From assembly GCF_000695625.1 (NCBI RefSeq), contig NZ_JMQI01000079.1, positions 284,728-348,727 on the forward strand: a stretch of 64,000 bases of DNA. The letters are read 5' to 3'. Position 1 is the first letter of the stretch. Each line of letters opens with the position of its first letter. The notes beneath the pieces are model-generated. The model ran no database searches and was not told the origin of the DNA. It saw only the letters and a program-made list of their open reading frames with translations. The stretch is from Amycolatopsis rifamycinica. GTDB lineage: Bacteria; Actinomycetota; Actinomycetes; Mycobacteriales; Pseudonocardiaceae. The translations under genes were made by a program, and so were the position numbers. Positions 17,166 through 25,893 of this stretch are shown here, one piece after another.

Positions 17166-18430
17166 CGCGGCCCGGGGGTCCGCAGCAGACGATGCTGCCG
17201 GTCTACGAAGCCTTCCTGCCCCGCGAGCACGCCCTCTACCGGCCGCGGCACGGCGGGAAGCAGCTCGTCGCGCTGATCTGCGCGACCGTGTTCTTCCTGA
17301 CGCCGAACCTGTCGGTCGTCTTCGGCGCACGGCCCGGCGAGTTCGAAAACCGGGCGCTGACGCCGTTCCCGAGCATCGGGCAGGGCTGGTCGTTCTTCCC
17401 GCAGCTGGGCAACTGGGCCACCGACCACCTGGTGCTGCGCGAGCAGGCGGTGCACGCCGCCGACGGCATCAGCCGCGGGGTGTTCGGCGAACCGCCGCCG
17501 CTGAACCAGGAACACCAGCAGGGTCCGCTGCAGGTGCCGGGCGACACCAAGCTCGACCCGCGGCAGTTCCCCACCGTCATCGAGGGCAAGGACGGCTGGC
17601 TCTACCTCGGCGACGAGGTCACCAGCCACTGCGTGCCGACCGAAAACCTGGACACGACGTTCGACCGGCTGCGCCGCTTCCGCGACGGGATCGAGGCGTC
17701 CGGCCGCCAGCTGGTCGTCGTCATCGCGCCGGACAAGGCGACCATGGTGCCGCAGCACCTCCCCGACACCTACCTAGGCAAGGACTGCCACGACGCCGTC
17801 CAGAACGACTTCTGGCGCCGGGTCGACGCCGAGAACTTCATGGTCGACCTCCGCGGACCCCTGCAGGACTGGGCCAACCGGAAGGGCCAGCCGCTCTACG
17901 GCCCGCTGGACGCCCACTGGAACGACGAAGGCGCGATCACCGCGGTCCGCGAGGTCACCGAGCGGCTGCGGCCGGGCATCACCGGGAGCTGGCGCGTCCA
18001 GCCGAAGGAGAACTGGCAGCTGCCGGCCGACCTGCCGCGGCTGATCGGCCGGACCGGGCTCACCGACGGCACGCACTACGCGCTCATGCCCGACGGCCGG
18101 ACCGACCTGACCCGCACGATGCCCGCCGACTACATCCCGCCGGTGCACACCGACACCGCGACCGGGACGGGCACCTACGGCCTCCGCACGGCGTGGCTCG
18201 GCGACTCGTTCACCATCCGCACCCTGCCGTACATGGCCGCCACCTTCCGCGACCTGACCGCCATGCACTACAGCACGTCCGACCAGGACCGCGGCGCCGC
18301 GATCGGCGAGCTGCTCGGGCGCAGCGACGTCGTGGTGCTCGAGTTCGCCGAACGCGGGCTCATCGCCGGGGCCGCGTCGATGCTGACGCCGGCCGTGCAG
18401 CAGAACATCTTCCGCGAGCTCAACCGATGA
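17162..18430 (+). CDS. AlgJ/AlgX-like SGNH protein, probable glycan O-acetyltransferase
   Basis: A 422-residue membrane-anchored protein. One N-terminal helix (about 34-55) is followed by the GEFENRALTPFP signature of AlgX/AlgJ proteins, then an SGNH hydrolase-like domain with nucleophile Ser349 in AWLGDSFTIR and Asp250/His252 in LDAHWNDEG. In alginate and related systems these proteins transfer acetyl groups to the polymer outside the membrane. No MBOAT acetyl-transporter gene is in the window; it may be elsewhere. The GTG start overlaps the upstream stop (GTGA). Overall the most telling sign that the operon builds an extracellular polymer. Confidence 0.82.
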   Translation: MTRPGGPQQTMLPVYEAFLPREHALYRPRHGGKQLVALICATVFFLTPNLSVVFGARPGEFENRALTPFPSIGQGWSFFPQLGNWATDHLVLREQAVHAADGISRGVFGEPPPLNQEHQQGPLQVPGDTKLDPRQFPTVIEGKDGWLYLGDEVTSHCVPTENLDTTFDRLRRFRDGIEASGRQLVVVIAPDKATMVPQHLPDTYLGKDCHDAVQNDFWRRVDAENFMVDLRGPLQDWANRKGQPLYGPLDAHWNDEGAITAVREVTERLRPGITGSWRVQPKENWQLPADLPRLIGRTGLTDGTHYALMPDGRTDLTRTMPADYIPPVHTDTATGTGTYGLRTAWLGDSFTIRTLPYMAATFRDLTAMHYSTSDQDRGAAIGELLGRSDVVVLEFAERGLIAGAASMLTPAVQQNIFRELNR

Positions 18431-18454
18431 CCGCGCCGAACTGTGGGACTGTGC

Positions 18455-19573
18455 ATGTCTTCTGACCAGCTGGCCGCCGCGCTGGCCCGCCTCGACGAAC
18501 ACCGCGAGCTGCACCTGCCGCTGCGCCGGACCGACCTGCTCGGGCGGCTGGCCCTGCGGTTCCTGTGGAAGCGCCAGGTGAAGTGGCAGATCGAGGCCAA
18601 CCTGGCCATCCGGGACGCGCTCGCCGCCGTCCACCACACGCAGCGCGAGCTGCCCGCCGACGCCGTCCGCCACGCCGAGCTGGCGCACGAGGTCGAGCAG
18701 CTGCGGCAGCAGGACCGGACCATGACCGCCGGTCTGAACCAGCGGCTGTACGCGGGTCTCGGCCGGATCGAATCGCAGCTGTCCGAGCTGAAGCTGCAGC
18801 AGGCGGAGACGGCCGAGCAGGGCGACGACACCGAGCTGCGGCTGAAGGCGCTCGAGGCGCAGGTCGCGGCGCTGACGTCGGCGTCGGTCGACGTCCGGCT
18901 CCGCCACGCCCAGCTGGACATCGCCCTCGACCGCGTCCGGACCGGCAAGGCCGTCACCGAGGTCGCCGCGGACGTCGCCGATCGCGAATCGTTCCTGGAA
19001 CTGGCGCTCTCGCAGCTGCTCGACGGCCCGGAAGGCCGGGTGCGCGAGGCCCGCAAGAGGCACCTGCCGCTCATCACGGCGGCGCGCGAAGCCGGCGCGA
19101 CCGGCCCGGTGTTCGACGTCGCCCCGGGCCGCGGCGAATGGCTCGAGGTGCTGCGCTCGGCGGAACTGCCGTACCTGGCGGCGTCGGGCAACAAGCTGGT
19201 CCGGCAGCACTGCGCGGGGCTCGGCCTCGACGTCGGCGCGCAGGAGCCCCTGGAAGCGCTGGCGGCACTGCCGTCCCGCTCGATCGGCGCGGTGACCGCG
19301 TTCCGGTTCGCCGAACGCCTGACTCCCGACGCTCTCGCGCGCTTCGCCGACCTCGCCGCGACGGCGCTGCAGCCCGGCGGCGTCCTGCTGATCGAGGCCC
19401 CGGGGGCCGAGGCCGTGACGGAGTTCCAGCTCGACCCCTTCGTGCAGAAGCCGTTGCACCCGGTCTACCTCCGGTTCGTCGCCGAGGCGGCGGGCTTCCC
19501 GGAGGTCGAGGTCCGCGAGGTGGCCGCGGCCGACGGTCTGGGTGAGCGCCTGTGCCTGATCGCCCGGCGATGA
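18455..19573 (+). CDS. Coiled-coil protein with methyltransferase-like domain
   Basis: A 372-residue cytoplasmic protein. Residues about 60-165 are heptad-rich (ELAHEVEQLRQQDRTM, RIESQLSELKLQQAETAEQ), predicting a long coiled coil. The C-terminal domain follows the class I methyltransferase pattern, but motif I reads FDVAPGRGEW, and the acidic ribose-binding residue after strand 2 is replaced (YLAASGNK). It may bind SAM weakly or not at all. It ends with an RPLHP-like stretch, QKPLHPVYLRFVAEAAGF, common in glycan-locus methyltransferases. Start ATG 18455 lies 24 nt past the upstream stop; GTG 18443 is possible. Its TGA overlaps the next ATG. The arrangement recalls WbdD, the coiled-coil O-antigen terminator. 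Confidence 0.75.
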   Translation: MSSDQLAAALARLDEHRELHLPLRRTDLLGRLALRFLWKRQVKWQIEANLAIRDALAAVHHTQRELPADAVRHAELAHEVEQLRQQDRTMTAGLNQRLYAGLGRIESQLSELKLQQAETAEQGDDTELRLKALEAQVAALTSASVDVRLRHAQLDIALDRVRTGKAVTEVAADVADRESFLELALSQLLDGPEGRVREARKRHLPLITAAREAGATGPVFDVAPGRGEWLEVLRSAELPYLAASGNKLVRQHCAGLGLDVGAQEPLEALAALPSRSIGAVTAFRFAERLTPDALARFADLAATALQPGGVLLIEAPGAEAVTEFQLDPFVQKPLHPVYLRFVAEAAGFPEVEVREVAAADGLGERLCLIARR

Positions 19574-21927
19574 CCGCCCGCGCCACGATGTGGACCCCGC
19601 TGCCGCCCCGGACCAGCGGGATCGCCGACTACAGCTACCACCTCACCGAGGCCCTGTCCGAGCTGCTCGACGTCGCCGCGATGGCCGACGCGCCGGGCGC
19701 CCGGGTGCCCGCCCGGGTCCGGCTGCTCGGCCCGGACGAGCCGAGCGAAGGCGTGCCGGTCTACCACGTCGGCAACCACGCCGGTGTCCACGGCGAGATC
19801 TACCGCCGGGCGATCGAGGCGCCGGGGGTCGTGGTGCTGCACGACCCGTCCCTGCTCGACTTCCACGCCGGGATCCTGGGCAGCGTGGCGTCCGAGGCGT
19901 TCCGCGAAGAGGTGCGGTACGCGCACGGGCCGATCTGGGGCCACCAGCACGACCCGGCGCTGCTGCACGGCCTGCCGGCCATCGAGGTCGACGGGGTCAA
20001 GACCCTCGACCACGCGACGCTGACCCTGGAACGCCGGCTCGTCACGACCAGCCGCGGGGTCGTCGTGCACGACCCGCACACCGCGGAGTTCCTGCGGGCG
20101 CGGTACCCCGGGATCCCGGTGCACGCCGTGCCGCACGGCGCCCTGCTGCCCGACCCCGCACGCCGCGAACCGGTGCGGGCCGGGCTGGGCTGGACCGACG
20201 ACCAGGTCGTCTTCGGCGTCTTCGGCAGCCTGGCCGGGCACCGGCGGGTGACGGCCGCCGTGCTGGCCTTCGCCGAACTGCGCCGCCGCTGGCCGAACGC
20301 GCGGCTGCTGATCGCCGGCCACGCCGGCGACCCGGTGCTGCTCGGCCAGGTGCGCCAGGTCGTCGCGGCCAGCGGGTTCCCCGAGTCCGTCCACTTCGAA
20401 CTGTCGCCGGCGGAGGACCGCCTCGACGACCTGATCCTGGCCGCGGACGCCGTGATCAGCCTGCGCTGGCCCACCGCGGGCGAGACCAGCGGCACGATGC
20501 TGCGGGCGTTCGGCGCCGGGCGCGTGGTGATCACCAGCGACCTGCCGCAGCACCGGCACTACGACCCGGCGTTCTGCTGGACCGTGCCGACGTCGCCGTC
20601 GGGCGAGGCGGCCGAGCTGTACCGGCTGCTGGAACACGCGATGTGCTGGCCGGAGGAGCTGCGCGCGGCCGGCGAGCTCGCGCGGAAGTGGACCGGGGAG
20701 AACGCCACCTGGCCGATCGCGGCCCAGGGCTACGCCGAGGCGATCGCGGCGGCGGAGAACTTCGTCGTGCCACCGGAAACGCCGCGGCACGGGGTGAACG
20801 TCTTCGCCGACGTCCGCGCGACCACCGGGCTGTCCGAGTCCGCTCGCCGGTACGTGCAGGCCATGGCCGCGAGCGGCACCGCGATGACGTTCACGGAGTT
20901 CAACAGCCAGGCGCCGTTCCGCACGATCGAGGTGCCGCCGGAGATCACCGCCCTGCGCCGGGGCAAGGAGTTCGACGTCGACCTGTGGATCGTCAACGTC
21001 AACGAGTGGCAGCTGATCCCGGAGCACGCGCTCGACCGCTACACGATCGCCGTGTGGGCGTGGGAGCTGCCGGAACCGCCGGTGCACGCGCTGCCGCACC
21101 TGCCGGGCATCGACGAGCTCTGGCTGATCTCCCAGTTCGTTTCGGACTCCTTCCGCACGGTGACCGACATCCCGATCACCGTGGTGCCCAACGTCGTGCC
21201 CCAGGCGCCGAACGTCACGGGTGACCGCGCGAAGTTCGGCCTGCCCGAGGACGGCCTGATCGTGCTGTTCACGTTCAGCGCCTCGTCGAGCGACGCCCGC
21301 AAGAACCCGTGGGCGGTGATCGAGGCGTTCCGCCGGGCGTTCCCGCCGGAGGAGCGCGGCACGAAGGCGCACCTGGTGCTCAAGGCCAACGACCTCCAGC
21401 GCTTCCCGGACCTGGACGCCACGCTGAGCGCGGCGGTCGCCTCGGTGGGCGGAACGCTGCTGCGGCGCGAGATGTCCCGCGCGGACATGGACACGCTGCT
21501 GGCCACCTGCGACGTCTACACGTCGCTGCACCGCTCGGAGGGTTTCGGGCTCGGCATGGCCGAAGCGATGGCGATGGGCAAGCCGGTGGTGGCGACCGGG
21601 TTCGGCGGCAACATCGACTTCATGCCCCCGGGCGCGGCGGCGGTCGTCGGCTACCACGCCCGGCCGATCACCCCGCACGACCACAAGTTCGGCGCCGAGT
21701 TCGGCGACTGGTACACGACCGGCCAGCTGTGGGCGGACGCGGACGTCGAGCAGGCCGCCCGCTGGCTGCGCAAGCTCGCCGACAGCCCCCGGCTGCGCGC
21801 CGAAATGGGCGCGAAGGCGATCGAGGCGATCCGGGGCTTCTGCAGCCCCGCGGCGGTCGCGAAGGTGATCAACCGGCGGCTCGCGGAGCTGGCCCGCGAC
21901 GGCGCCCGCCCGCGCGTGCGCCGCTGA
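19570..21927 (+). CDS. Double GT4 glycosyltransferase
   Basis: A 785-residue protein with two GT-B modules in tandem. The first (about 1-385) has an N-terminal glycine-rich loop (PPRTSGIADYSYH) and donor region LRWPTAGETSGTML. The second (about 393-770) has GVNVFADVRATTGLSES, SSSDARKNPWAVIEAFRR and SLHRSEGFGLGMAEAMAMG. Such tandem transferases can add two different sugars per repeat unit. ATG 19570 overlaps the previous TGA (ATGA), and the frame ends the four-gene operon. The second module is related to the C-terminal module of the 14832-17165 protein, indicating duplication within the cluster. Confidence 0.9.
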   Translation: MTARATMWTPLPPRTSGIADYSYHLTEALSELLDVAAMADAPGARVPARVRLLGPDEPSEGVPVYHVGNHAGVHGEIYRRAIEAPGVVVLHDPSLLDFHAGILGSVASEAFREEVRYAHGPIWGHQHDPALLHGLPAIEVDGVKTLDHATLTLERRLVTTSRGVVVHDPHTAEFLRARYPGIPVHAVPHGALLPDPARREPVRAGLGWTDDQVVFGVFGSLAGHRRVTAAVLAFAELRRRWPNARLLIAGHAGDPVLLGQVRQVVAASGFPESVHFELSPAEDRLDDLILAADAVISLRWPTAGETSGTMLRAFGAGRVVITSDLPQHRHYDPAFCWTVPTSPSGEAAELYRLLEHAMCWPEELRAAGELARKWTGENATWPIAAQGYAEAIAAAENFVVPPETPRHGVNVFADVRATTGLSESARRYVQAMAASGTAMTFTEFNSQAPFRTIEVPPEITALRRGKEFDVDLWIVNVNEWQLIPEHALDRYTIAVWAWELPEPPVHALPHLPGIDELWLISQFVSDSFRTVTDIPITVVPNVVPQAPNVTGDRAKFGLPEDGLIVLFTFSASSSDARKNPWAVIEAFRRAFPPEERGTKAHLVLKANDLQRFPDLDATLSAAVASVGGTLLRREMSRADMDTLLATCDVYTSLHRSEGFGLGMAEAMAMGKPVVATGFGGNIDFMPPGAAAVVGYHARPITPHDHKFGAEFGDWYTTGQLWADADVEQAARWLRKLADSPRLRAEMGAKAIEAIRGFCSPAAVAKVINRRLAELARDGARPRVRR

Positions 21928-21991
21928 CCCCAGCTCCAAGCGCCCAGAGTGGGGTGGCACCTCGGGCGCGCCCCCCGCACTCGGGCGGCGG

Positions 21992-22921
21992 TCAGGGGAG
22001 GCGGAGGCCGAGCTGGGCTTCCAGCTCGGCCACGCGGTGTTCCAGGGCCGCGGCCCGGCGACGGCTCTCCTCGGCGGTGCGGCCCGCCTGCGCCAGCTCG
22101 CGCCGGGCCTCTTCCAGCTCGAGCCCGAGTTCGGTGCGGGCGCGCTGGGCCTCGGCCACGGTCTGCTCGAGCCGCCGGATGTACCCGACCTCGGCGGGAC
22201 GGCTCGCCTGCGCCGCGGCGAACTCTTCGCGCAACCGGGCGTGCTCGTACGGCACGTACTCGTCGAACACGTTGGCCGGCGCCGACAGTGCCGCCAGGAC
22301 GTCGGCGTCGCCGGCCTGGCCGTAGAAGCGGTTGAGGCCGTCGAACAGCGCGCACCGGTAACCCGCGTCGAGGAGCATCGGCTCCCACTGCTCGTGGGTC
22401 GGCTTCGGGGAGCCGGGTTCCGTCGCCTCGACGACGAGCACCCGCGGCCGGTGGCGGGTCCAGTCCGCGCCCTCGATCACCGCGCGCTCGGCGCCTTCGA
22501 CGTCGATCTTCAGGAAGTCGACCTGGCCCGGGTGGGCGTCGAGGAGAGCGGCGAGCGTGGTCAGCTCCACCTCGACCGCGCCCACCTGCCAGCGGCGGTC
22601 GTCGCGGTAGCGGACGGCGAGGTCGTCGTCGAGGGTCGACCAGCCCCACTCGTCCTCGACGACGTGCAGTTTCGCGGTTCCGGGGGCCGCGCCGACCGCG
22701 ACCTGGAGCGTGAGGTCGTCCGGGCGGGCATTGCGCAGTTCGCGGGCCTTGGCCGGGATCGGCTCGACATTGATGCCCCGCCAGCCGAGGTCGTAGAAGT
22801 GCTTGGTGACCGACGCGACCACGGGATCGCCGGCGCCGAGGTCGACGTAGCGCCCCGAGACCTGTCCCGCGAAGACGCGGGCGAGGACGACGTCTTCCGC
22901 GTTCTGCGCGTACGAAATCAC
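21992..22921 (-). CDS. FkbM-family methyltransferase with coiled-coil tail
   Basis: A 309-residue protein. Residues about 1-205 are an FkbM-type SAM methyltransferase: ISYAQNAEDVVLARVF, YVDLGAGDPVVASVTKHFY with an intact glycine loop, INVEPIP and FLKIDVEGAERAVIEG. FkbM enzymes usually O-methylate sugars. The last 80 residues (about 225-305) are Glu/Arg/Ala-rich heptads, predicting a coiled coil. GTG 22921 is the first start before the conserved block; no ribosome site is clear. It is convergent with the glycan operon, 65 bp from its end, and is probably functionally linked. Confidence 0.85.
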   Translation of the reverse strand: MISYAQNAEDVVLARVFAGQVSGRYVDLGAGDPVVASVTKHFYDLGWRGINVEPIPAKARELRNARPDDLTLQVAVGAAPGTAKLHVVEDEWGWSTLDDDLAVRYRDDRRWQVGAVEVELTTLAALLDAHPGQVDFLKIDVEGAERAVIEGADWTRHRPRVLVVEATEPGSPKPTHEQWEPMLLDAGYRCALFDGLNRFYGQAGDADVLAALSAPANVFDEYVPYEHARLREEFAAAQASRPAEVGYIRRLEQTVAEAQRARTELGLELEEARRELAQAGRTAEESRRRAAALEHRVAELEAQLGLRLP

Positions 22922-23046
22922 CCGCCGAGGATAGCCGGGGAGCCCACCGCGCTTAGCCCGAAGGTGTGACTTCCGCCGTGTCGGTGAACGCTTTCCCCCT
23001 CTCGGACGCCCTAGTGAGCAGAGCATCGGCCGGGAGAGGAGGCGCC

Positions 23047-23142
23047 GTGATCTGGATCTGCCTGGTCGGCGTCCTCGCCGTGGTGTTCCTGGTGCGGGCG
23101 GTCCGTGTGGTGCGCCGGGTCAGGCGGGGCGACGCGGTGTGA
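23047..23142 (+). CDS. Candidate 31-residue single-helix membrane peptide
   Basis: GTG 23047 with GAGGAGG 4-10 nt upstream opens a 31-codon frame: a hydrophobic helix (IWICLVGVLAVVFLVRAV) followed by an Arg-rich end (VRRVRRGDAV). The clean ribosome site and the inside-positive helix suggest a real micro-protein. It overlaps the 3' end of the convergent response regulator by 23 bp. Nothing else of the kind is visible nearby, and conservation is unknown. Confidence 0.45.
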   Translation: MIWICLVGVLAVVFLVRAVRVVRRVRRGDAV

Positions 23143-23788
23143 CGAGCCCCGACTCGTAGGCCAGCACCACCAGCTGGGCGCGGTCCCGCGCGCCGATCTT
23201 CGTCATGATGCGGCTGACGTGGGTGCGCGCCGTCGCCGTCGAAATCACCAGGTGGGCGGCGATTTCGTCGTTCGACATCCCGCCCGCGACCAGGCCGAGC
23301 ACTTCGCGCTCGCGATCGGTGATCTCGCGGACGGCGCTGGTGTCGATGCGCCGGTTCTCCGGGCGCCCGACGAACTCCTGGATCAGCCGGCGGGTGACCG
23401 TCGGCGCCAGCAGCGCCTCCCCGCTCGCGACGACCCGCAGCGCGCGCAGCAGTTCCACCGGCTCGGTGTCCTTCAGCAGGAACCCGCTGGCGCCCGCGCG
23501 CAAGGCTTCGTAGACGTACTCGTCGACGTCGAAGGTGGTCAGGACCAGCACCTTCGTCCCGGCGAGATCCGGGTGGGCGGTGATCCGCCGGGTCGCTTCG
23601 AGGCCGTCGACACCGGGCATCCGGACGTCCATCACGACGATGTCGGGGCGGTGCTCGATCGCGCCGGCGACCGCCTGCTCGCCGTCCCCGGCCTCGCCGA
23701 CGACCTCGAAGCCGTCTTCGGTCTCCAGCAGCACGCGGAACCCGGCGCGGACCAGGACCTGGTCGTCGGCCAGCAGGACGCGGATCAT
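23120..23788 (-). CDS. NarL/LuxR-family response regulator
   Basis: A 222-residue two-component regulator. Receiver domain residues 1-120 have IRVLLADDQVLVRAGF, phosphoacceptor Asp54 in VVMDVRMPGVDG and Lys in FLLKDTEPVELL. A LuxR-type helix-turn-helix follows (about 150-205): ITDREREVLGLVAGGMSNDE. ATG 23788 overlaps the kinase stop (ATGA), so the pair is translationally coupled. Targets are not visible in the window. Confidence 0.92.
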   Translation of the reverse strand: MIRVLLADDQVLVRAGFRVLLETEDGFEVVGEAGDGEQAVAGAIEHRPDIVVMDVRMPGVDGLEATRRITAHPDLAGTKVLVLTTFDVDEYVYEALRAGASGFLLKDTEPVELLRALRVVASGEALLAPTVTRRLIQEFVGRPENRRIDTSAVREITDREREVLGLVAGGMSNDEIAAHLVISTATARTHVSRIMTKIGARDRAQLVVLAYESGLVTPRRPA

Positions 23789-24891
23789 GCTTCCCCCTCG
23801 ATCGGTAGCTCGACGCACACTTCGAACCCGCCGCCGACCGGGCCGGCGGTGCACCGCCCGCCGAGCGCCGCGGCGCGTTCGCCCATCCCCCGCAGGCCGT
23901 GGCCCGGGGCCGGCTGCGCGGTGCCGCGGCCGTCGTCACGCACTCTCATCGTGAACGCGCCGGGACGGCGTTCGAACCGGACGTCGACGTGTTCCGGCCG
24001 GTCGGCGTGCCGGACGACGTTGGTCAGCGACTCCTGCAGGATCCGGTAGGCGGCGGCGTCGACCGGGGCCGGGAGGTCGCCGGGTGTGCCGTGGACGTCG
24101 ACCGTGAGCCCGGCGTCGCGGGCGTGGTCCAGCAGCTCGCCCGCCTGGGCGAGGCTGGGCGCGGGCGCCTTGTCCTCCCCGGACCGCAGCACGGCCAGGG
24201 TCGCGCGCAGGTCCTTGAGCGCGGACGCGCTGGCCGCCTTGATGTTGAGCAGCGCTTCCTTCGCCTGTTCCGGGCGCCGGTCGGCGACGTGCGCGGTGAC
24301 GCCCGCCTGGACGTTGATCATCGCGAGGCTGTGCGCGACGACGTCGTGGACTTCGCGGGCGATGCGCAGCCGCTCCTGCTCCGCGAGCCGGTGGCGGTGC
24401 TCGTCGGCCTGCTCGCGGCGGGCGGCGAGGGCGTCGAGCTGGTACCGGACGGCGGTCCCGACCCCGATGACGGCGGTCAGCCAGACGACGAGGAACGCGG
24501 CCCCGGTTTCCAGGGCGAACGACCTGGTCAGGACGACGTGCACGACGTAGGCGGCGGCGAGCGCGGCCACGCCGGTGCTGCCCGCGACGAGCGGCCCGCG
24601 CTGCCGGGTCAGCACGAACAAGGCGATGGTCGGCACCAGGATGACCGGCCCGCCGGGCAGGCCGGAGGTGTAGTACCCGAACGCGGAAGCCGAGGTCAGC
24701 AGGAAGAGCGTCAGCGGGAAGCGGTGAACGACCAGCAGGACCAGCCCGGTGGCGGCGAGCCACGCGGCCGAGAGCGGGGTCATCGGCGCGGCGCCGGACT
24801 GCCAGCGCGACGCACCGCTGGTCGCCCCGAGCACGAAGGCGGTGACGACGACGGTGCGCACCACACGCCACACCCACGGCGGCCATCTCAT
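23785..24891 (-). CDS. NarL-type sensor histidine kinase
   Basis: A 368-residue membrane kinase. About five hydrophobic helices lie in residues 10-150. A HisKA_3 dimerisation domain carries His182 in RIAREVHDVVAHSLAMI, and a compact HATPase domain ends the protein (VRVRDDGRGTAQ, GHGLRGMGERAAALGG). No large extracellular sensor is seen, so it probably detects a membrane signal; such pairs in actinomycetes often respond to envelope or antibiotic stress. ATG 24891. It forms an operon with the downstream regulator. Confidence 0.92.
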   Translation of the reverse strand: MRWPPWVWRVVRTVVVTAFVLGATSGASRWQSGAAPMTPLSAAWLAATGLVLLVVHRFPLTLFLLTSASAFGYYTSGLPGGPVILVPTIALFVLTRQRGPLVAGSTGVAALAAAYVVHVVLTRSFALETGAAFLVVWLTAVIGVGTAVRYQLDALAARREQADEHRHRLAEQERLRIAREVHDVVAHSLAMINVQAGVTAHVADRRPEQAKEALLNIKAASASALKDLRATLAVLRSGEDKAPAPSLAQAGELLDHARDAGLTVDVHGTPGDLPAPVDAAAYRILQESLTNVVRHADRPEHVDVRFERRPGAFTMRVRDDGRGTAQPAPGHGLRGMGERAAALGGRCTAGPVGGGFEVCVELPIEGEA

Positions 24892-24957
24892 GCCGCGAAG
24901 CTACCGGTCGCGGCCGGGCCGCGCGTCCGTCTCGGAGCGCATGGCCGGCGTACGTCG

Positions 24958-25791
24958 TCAGTCGAAGACGAGCGGCAGCTTCGCCGCCGTTTCCTCGTCG
25001 GCCGGGGTGTAGGTCGACATGGTGATCTCGGAGCGGCGGCCGTAGTAGAGGTAGGTGAAGTTGAACTGCAGCAGCCCGACGTCCGGGTGCAGGTACCGCT
25101 TGGTGCGGATCGGCTCGGAGTTGACGTCGTGGTGCGGCCACAGCTCGGCGAACAGCGGCGACTCCGCTTTGAGGCGCTTCACCAGCTGCTTCCACGCTGG
25201 CTCGGCGACGTGGTCGGCCATCGCCGCGCGGAAGGAGGCGATCACGCGCGGGATGTTGGCGTCCCAGTCGAGCATGCGTTTGCGCCACTCGGGGTTGAGC
25301 AGGCACTGGACCAGGGTGTTGCGGTCGCCGAACGGGATGGCGTCGACGTCGCCCATCAGCCAGGTGTAGCCGCGGTTGTAGCCCAGCAGGTCGCAGCGGG
25401 CGTTGCGGATCGCGACCGGGTACGGCTCCAGCTTCTTGAGCATGAGCTCCATCGCCGGCGTGATGACCTGGCAGTCCTTCTCGCGCTCCGGCTCGGGCGC
25501 CCCGGCCAGGCGGAACAGGTGGACGTGCTCGTGCGGGTCGAGCCGCAGCGTGCGGGCGATCGCCTGGAGGACCTGCTCGGACGCGTTGATGTCCCGGCCC
25601 TGCTCGAGCCAGGTGTACCAGGTGACCCCGACGCCGGCGAGCTGCGCGACCTCTTCGCGGCGCAGCCCCGGCGTCCGGCGGCGGCCCACGATCGGCAGGC
25701 CGACCTGCTCGGGCGTGATCCGCTCGCGACGGCTGCGCAGGAACCTCGCCAGCTCCTGGCGGCGCAGGTCCGATTCGACGGCGGTGGTCAT
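24958..25791 (-). CDS. XRE-family regulator with MmyB-like ligand domain
   Basis: A 277-residue repressor-type protein. A helix-turn-helix lies at about 12-85 (RTPGLRREEVAQLAGVGVTWYTWLEQGRD), followed by an MmyB-like sensor domain (about 105-270) with NARCDLLGYNRGYTWLMGD and LFAELWPHHDV. MmyB-type domains bind fatty-acid-like ligands in characterised members, and the genes often sit divergently from an oxidoreductase or transporter they control. Here the divergent partner is the MFS gene at 25894, and three palindromes lie in the 102-bp gap. ATG 25791. Confidence 0.9.
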   Translation of the reverse strand: MTTAVESDLRRQELARFLRSRRERITPEQVGLPIVGRRRTPGLRREEVAQLAGVGVTWYTWLEQGRDINASEQVLQAIARTLRLDPHEHVHLFRLAGAPEPEREKDCQVITPAMELMLKKLEPYPVAIRNARCDLLGYNRGYTWLMGDVDAIPFGDRNTLVQCLLNPEWRKRMLDWDANIPRVIASFRAAMADHVAEPAWKQLVKRLKAESPLFAELWPHHDVNSEPIRTKRYLHPDVGLLQFNFTYLYYGRRSEITMSTYTPADEETAAKLPLVFD

Positions 25792-25817
25792 GGTGCCAGG
25801 ATGACACGCTCCCGAAA

Positions 25818-25866
25818 CTGGTACCAGGTAGTGGCTGGTACCTGGATAAACAGCAACTGGTACCAG
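25818..25866. promoter_or_regulatory. Triple CTGGTACCAG operator array
   Basis: Palindromes at 25818-25827 (CTGGTACCAG), 25835-25844 (CTGGTACCTG, one mismatch) and 25857-25866 (CTGGTACCAG) fill the gap between the XRE regulator and the MFS gene. Centre spacings are 17 and 22 bp. They probably let the regulator control both divergent promoters. Confidence 0.7.
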
Positions 25867-25893
25867 GTTCCAACGCGGTCGATCGTAGTACCC

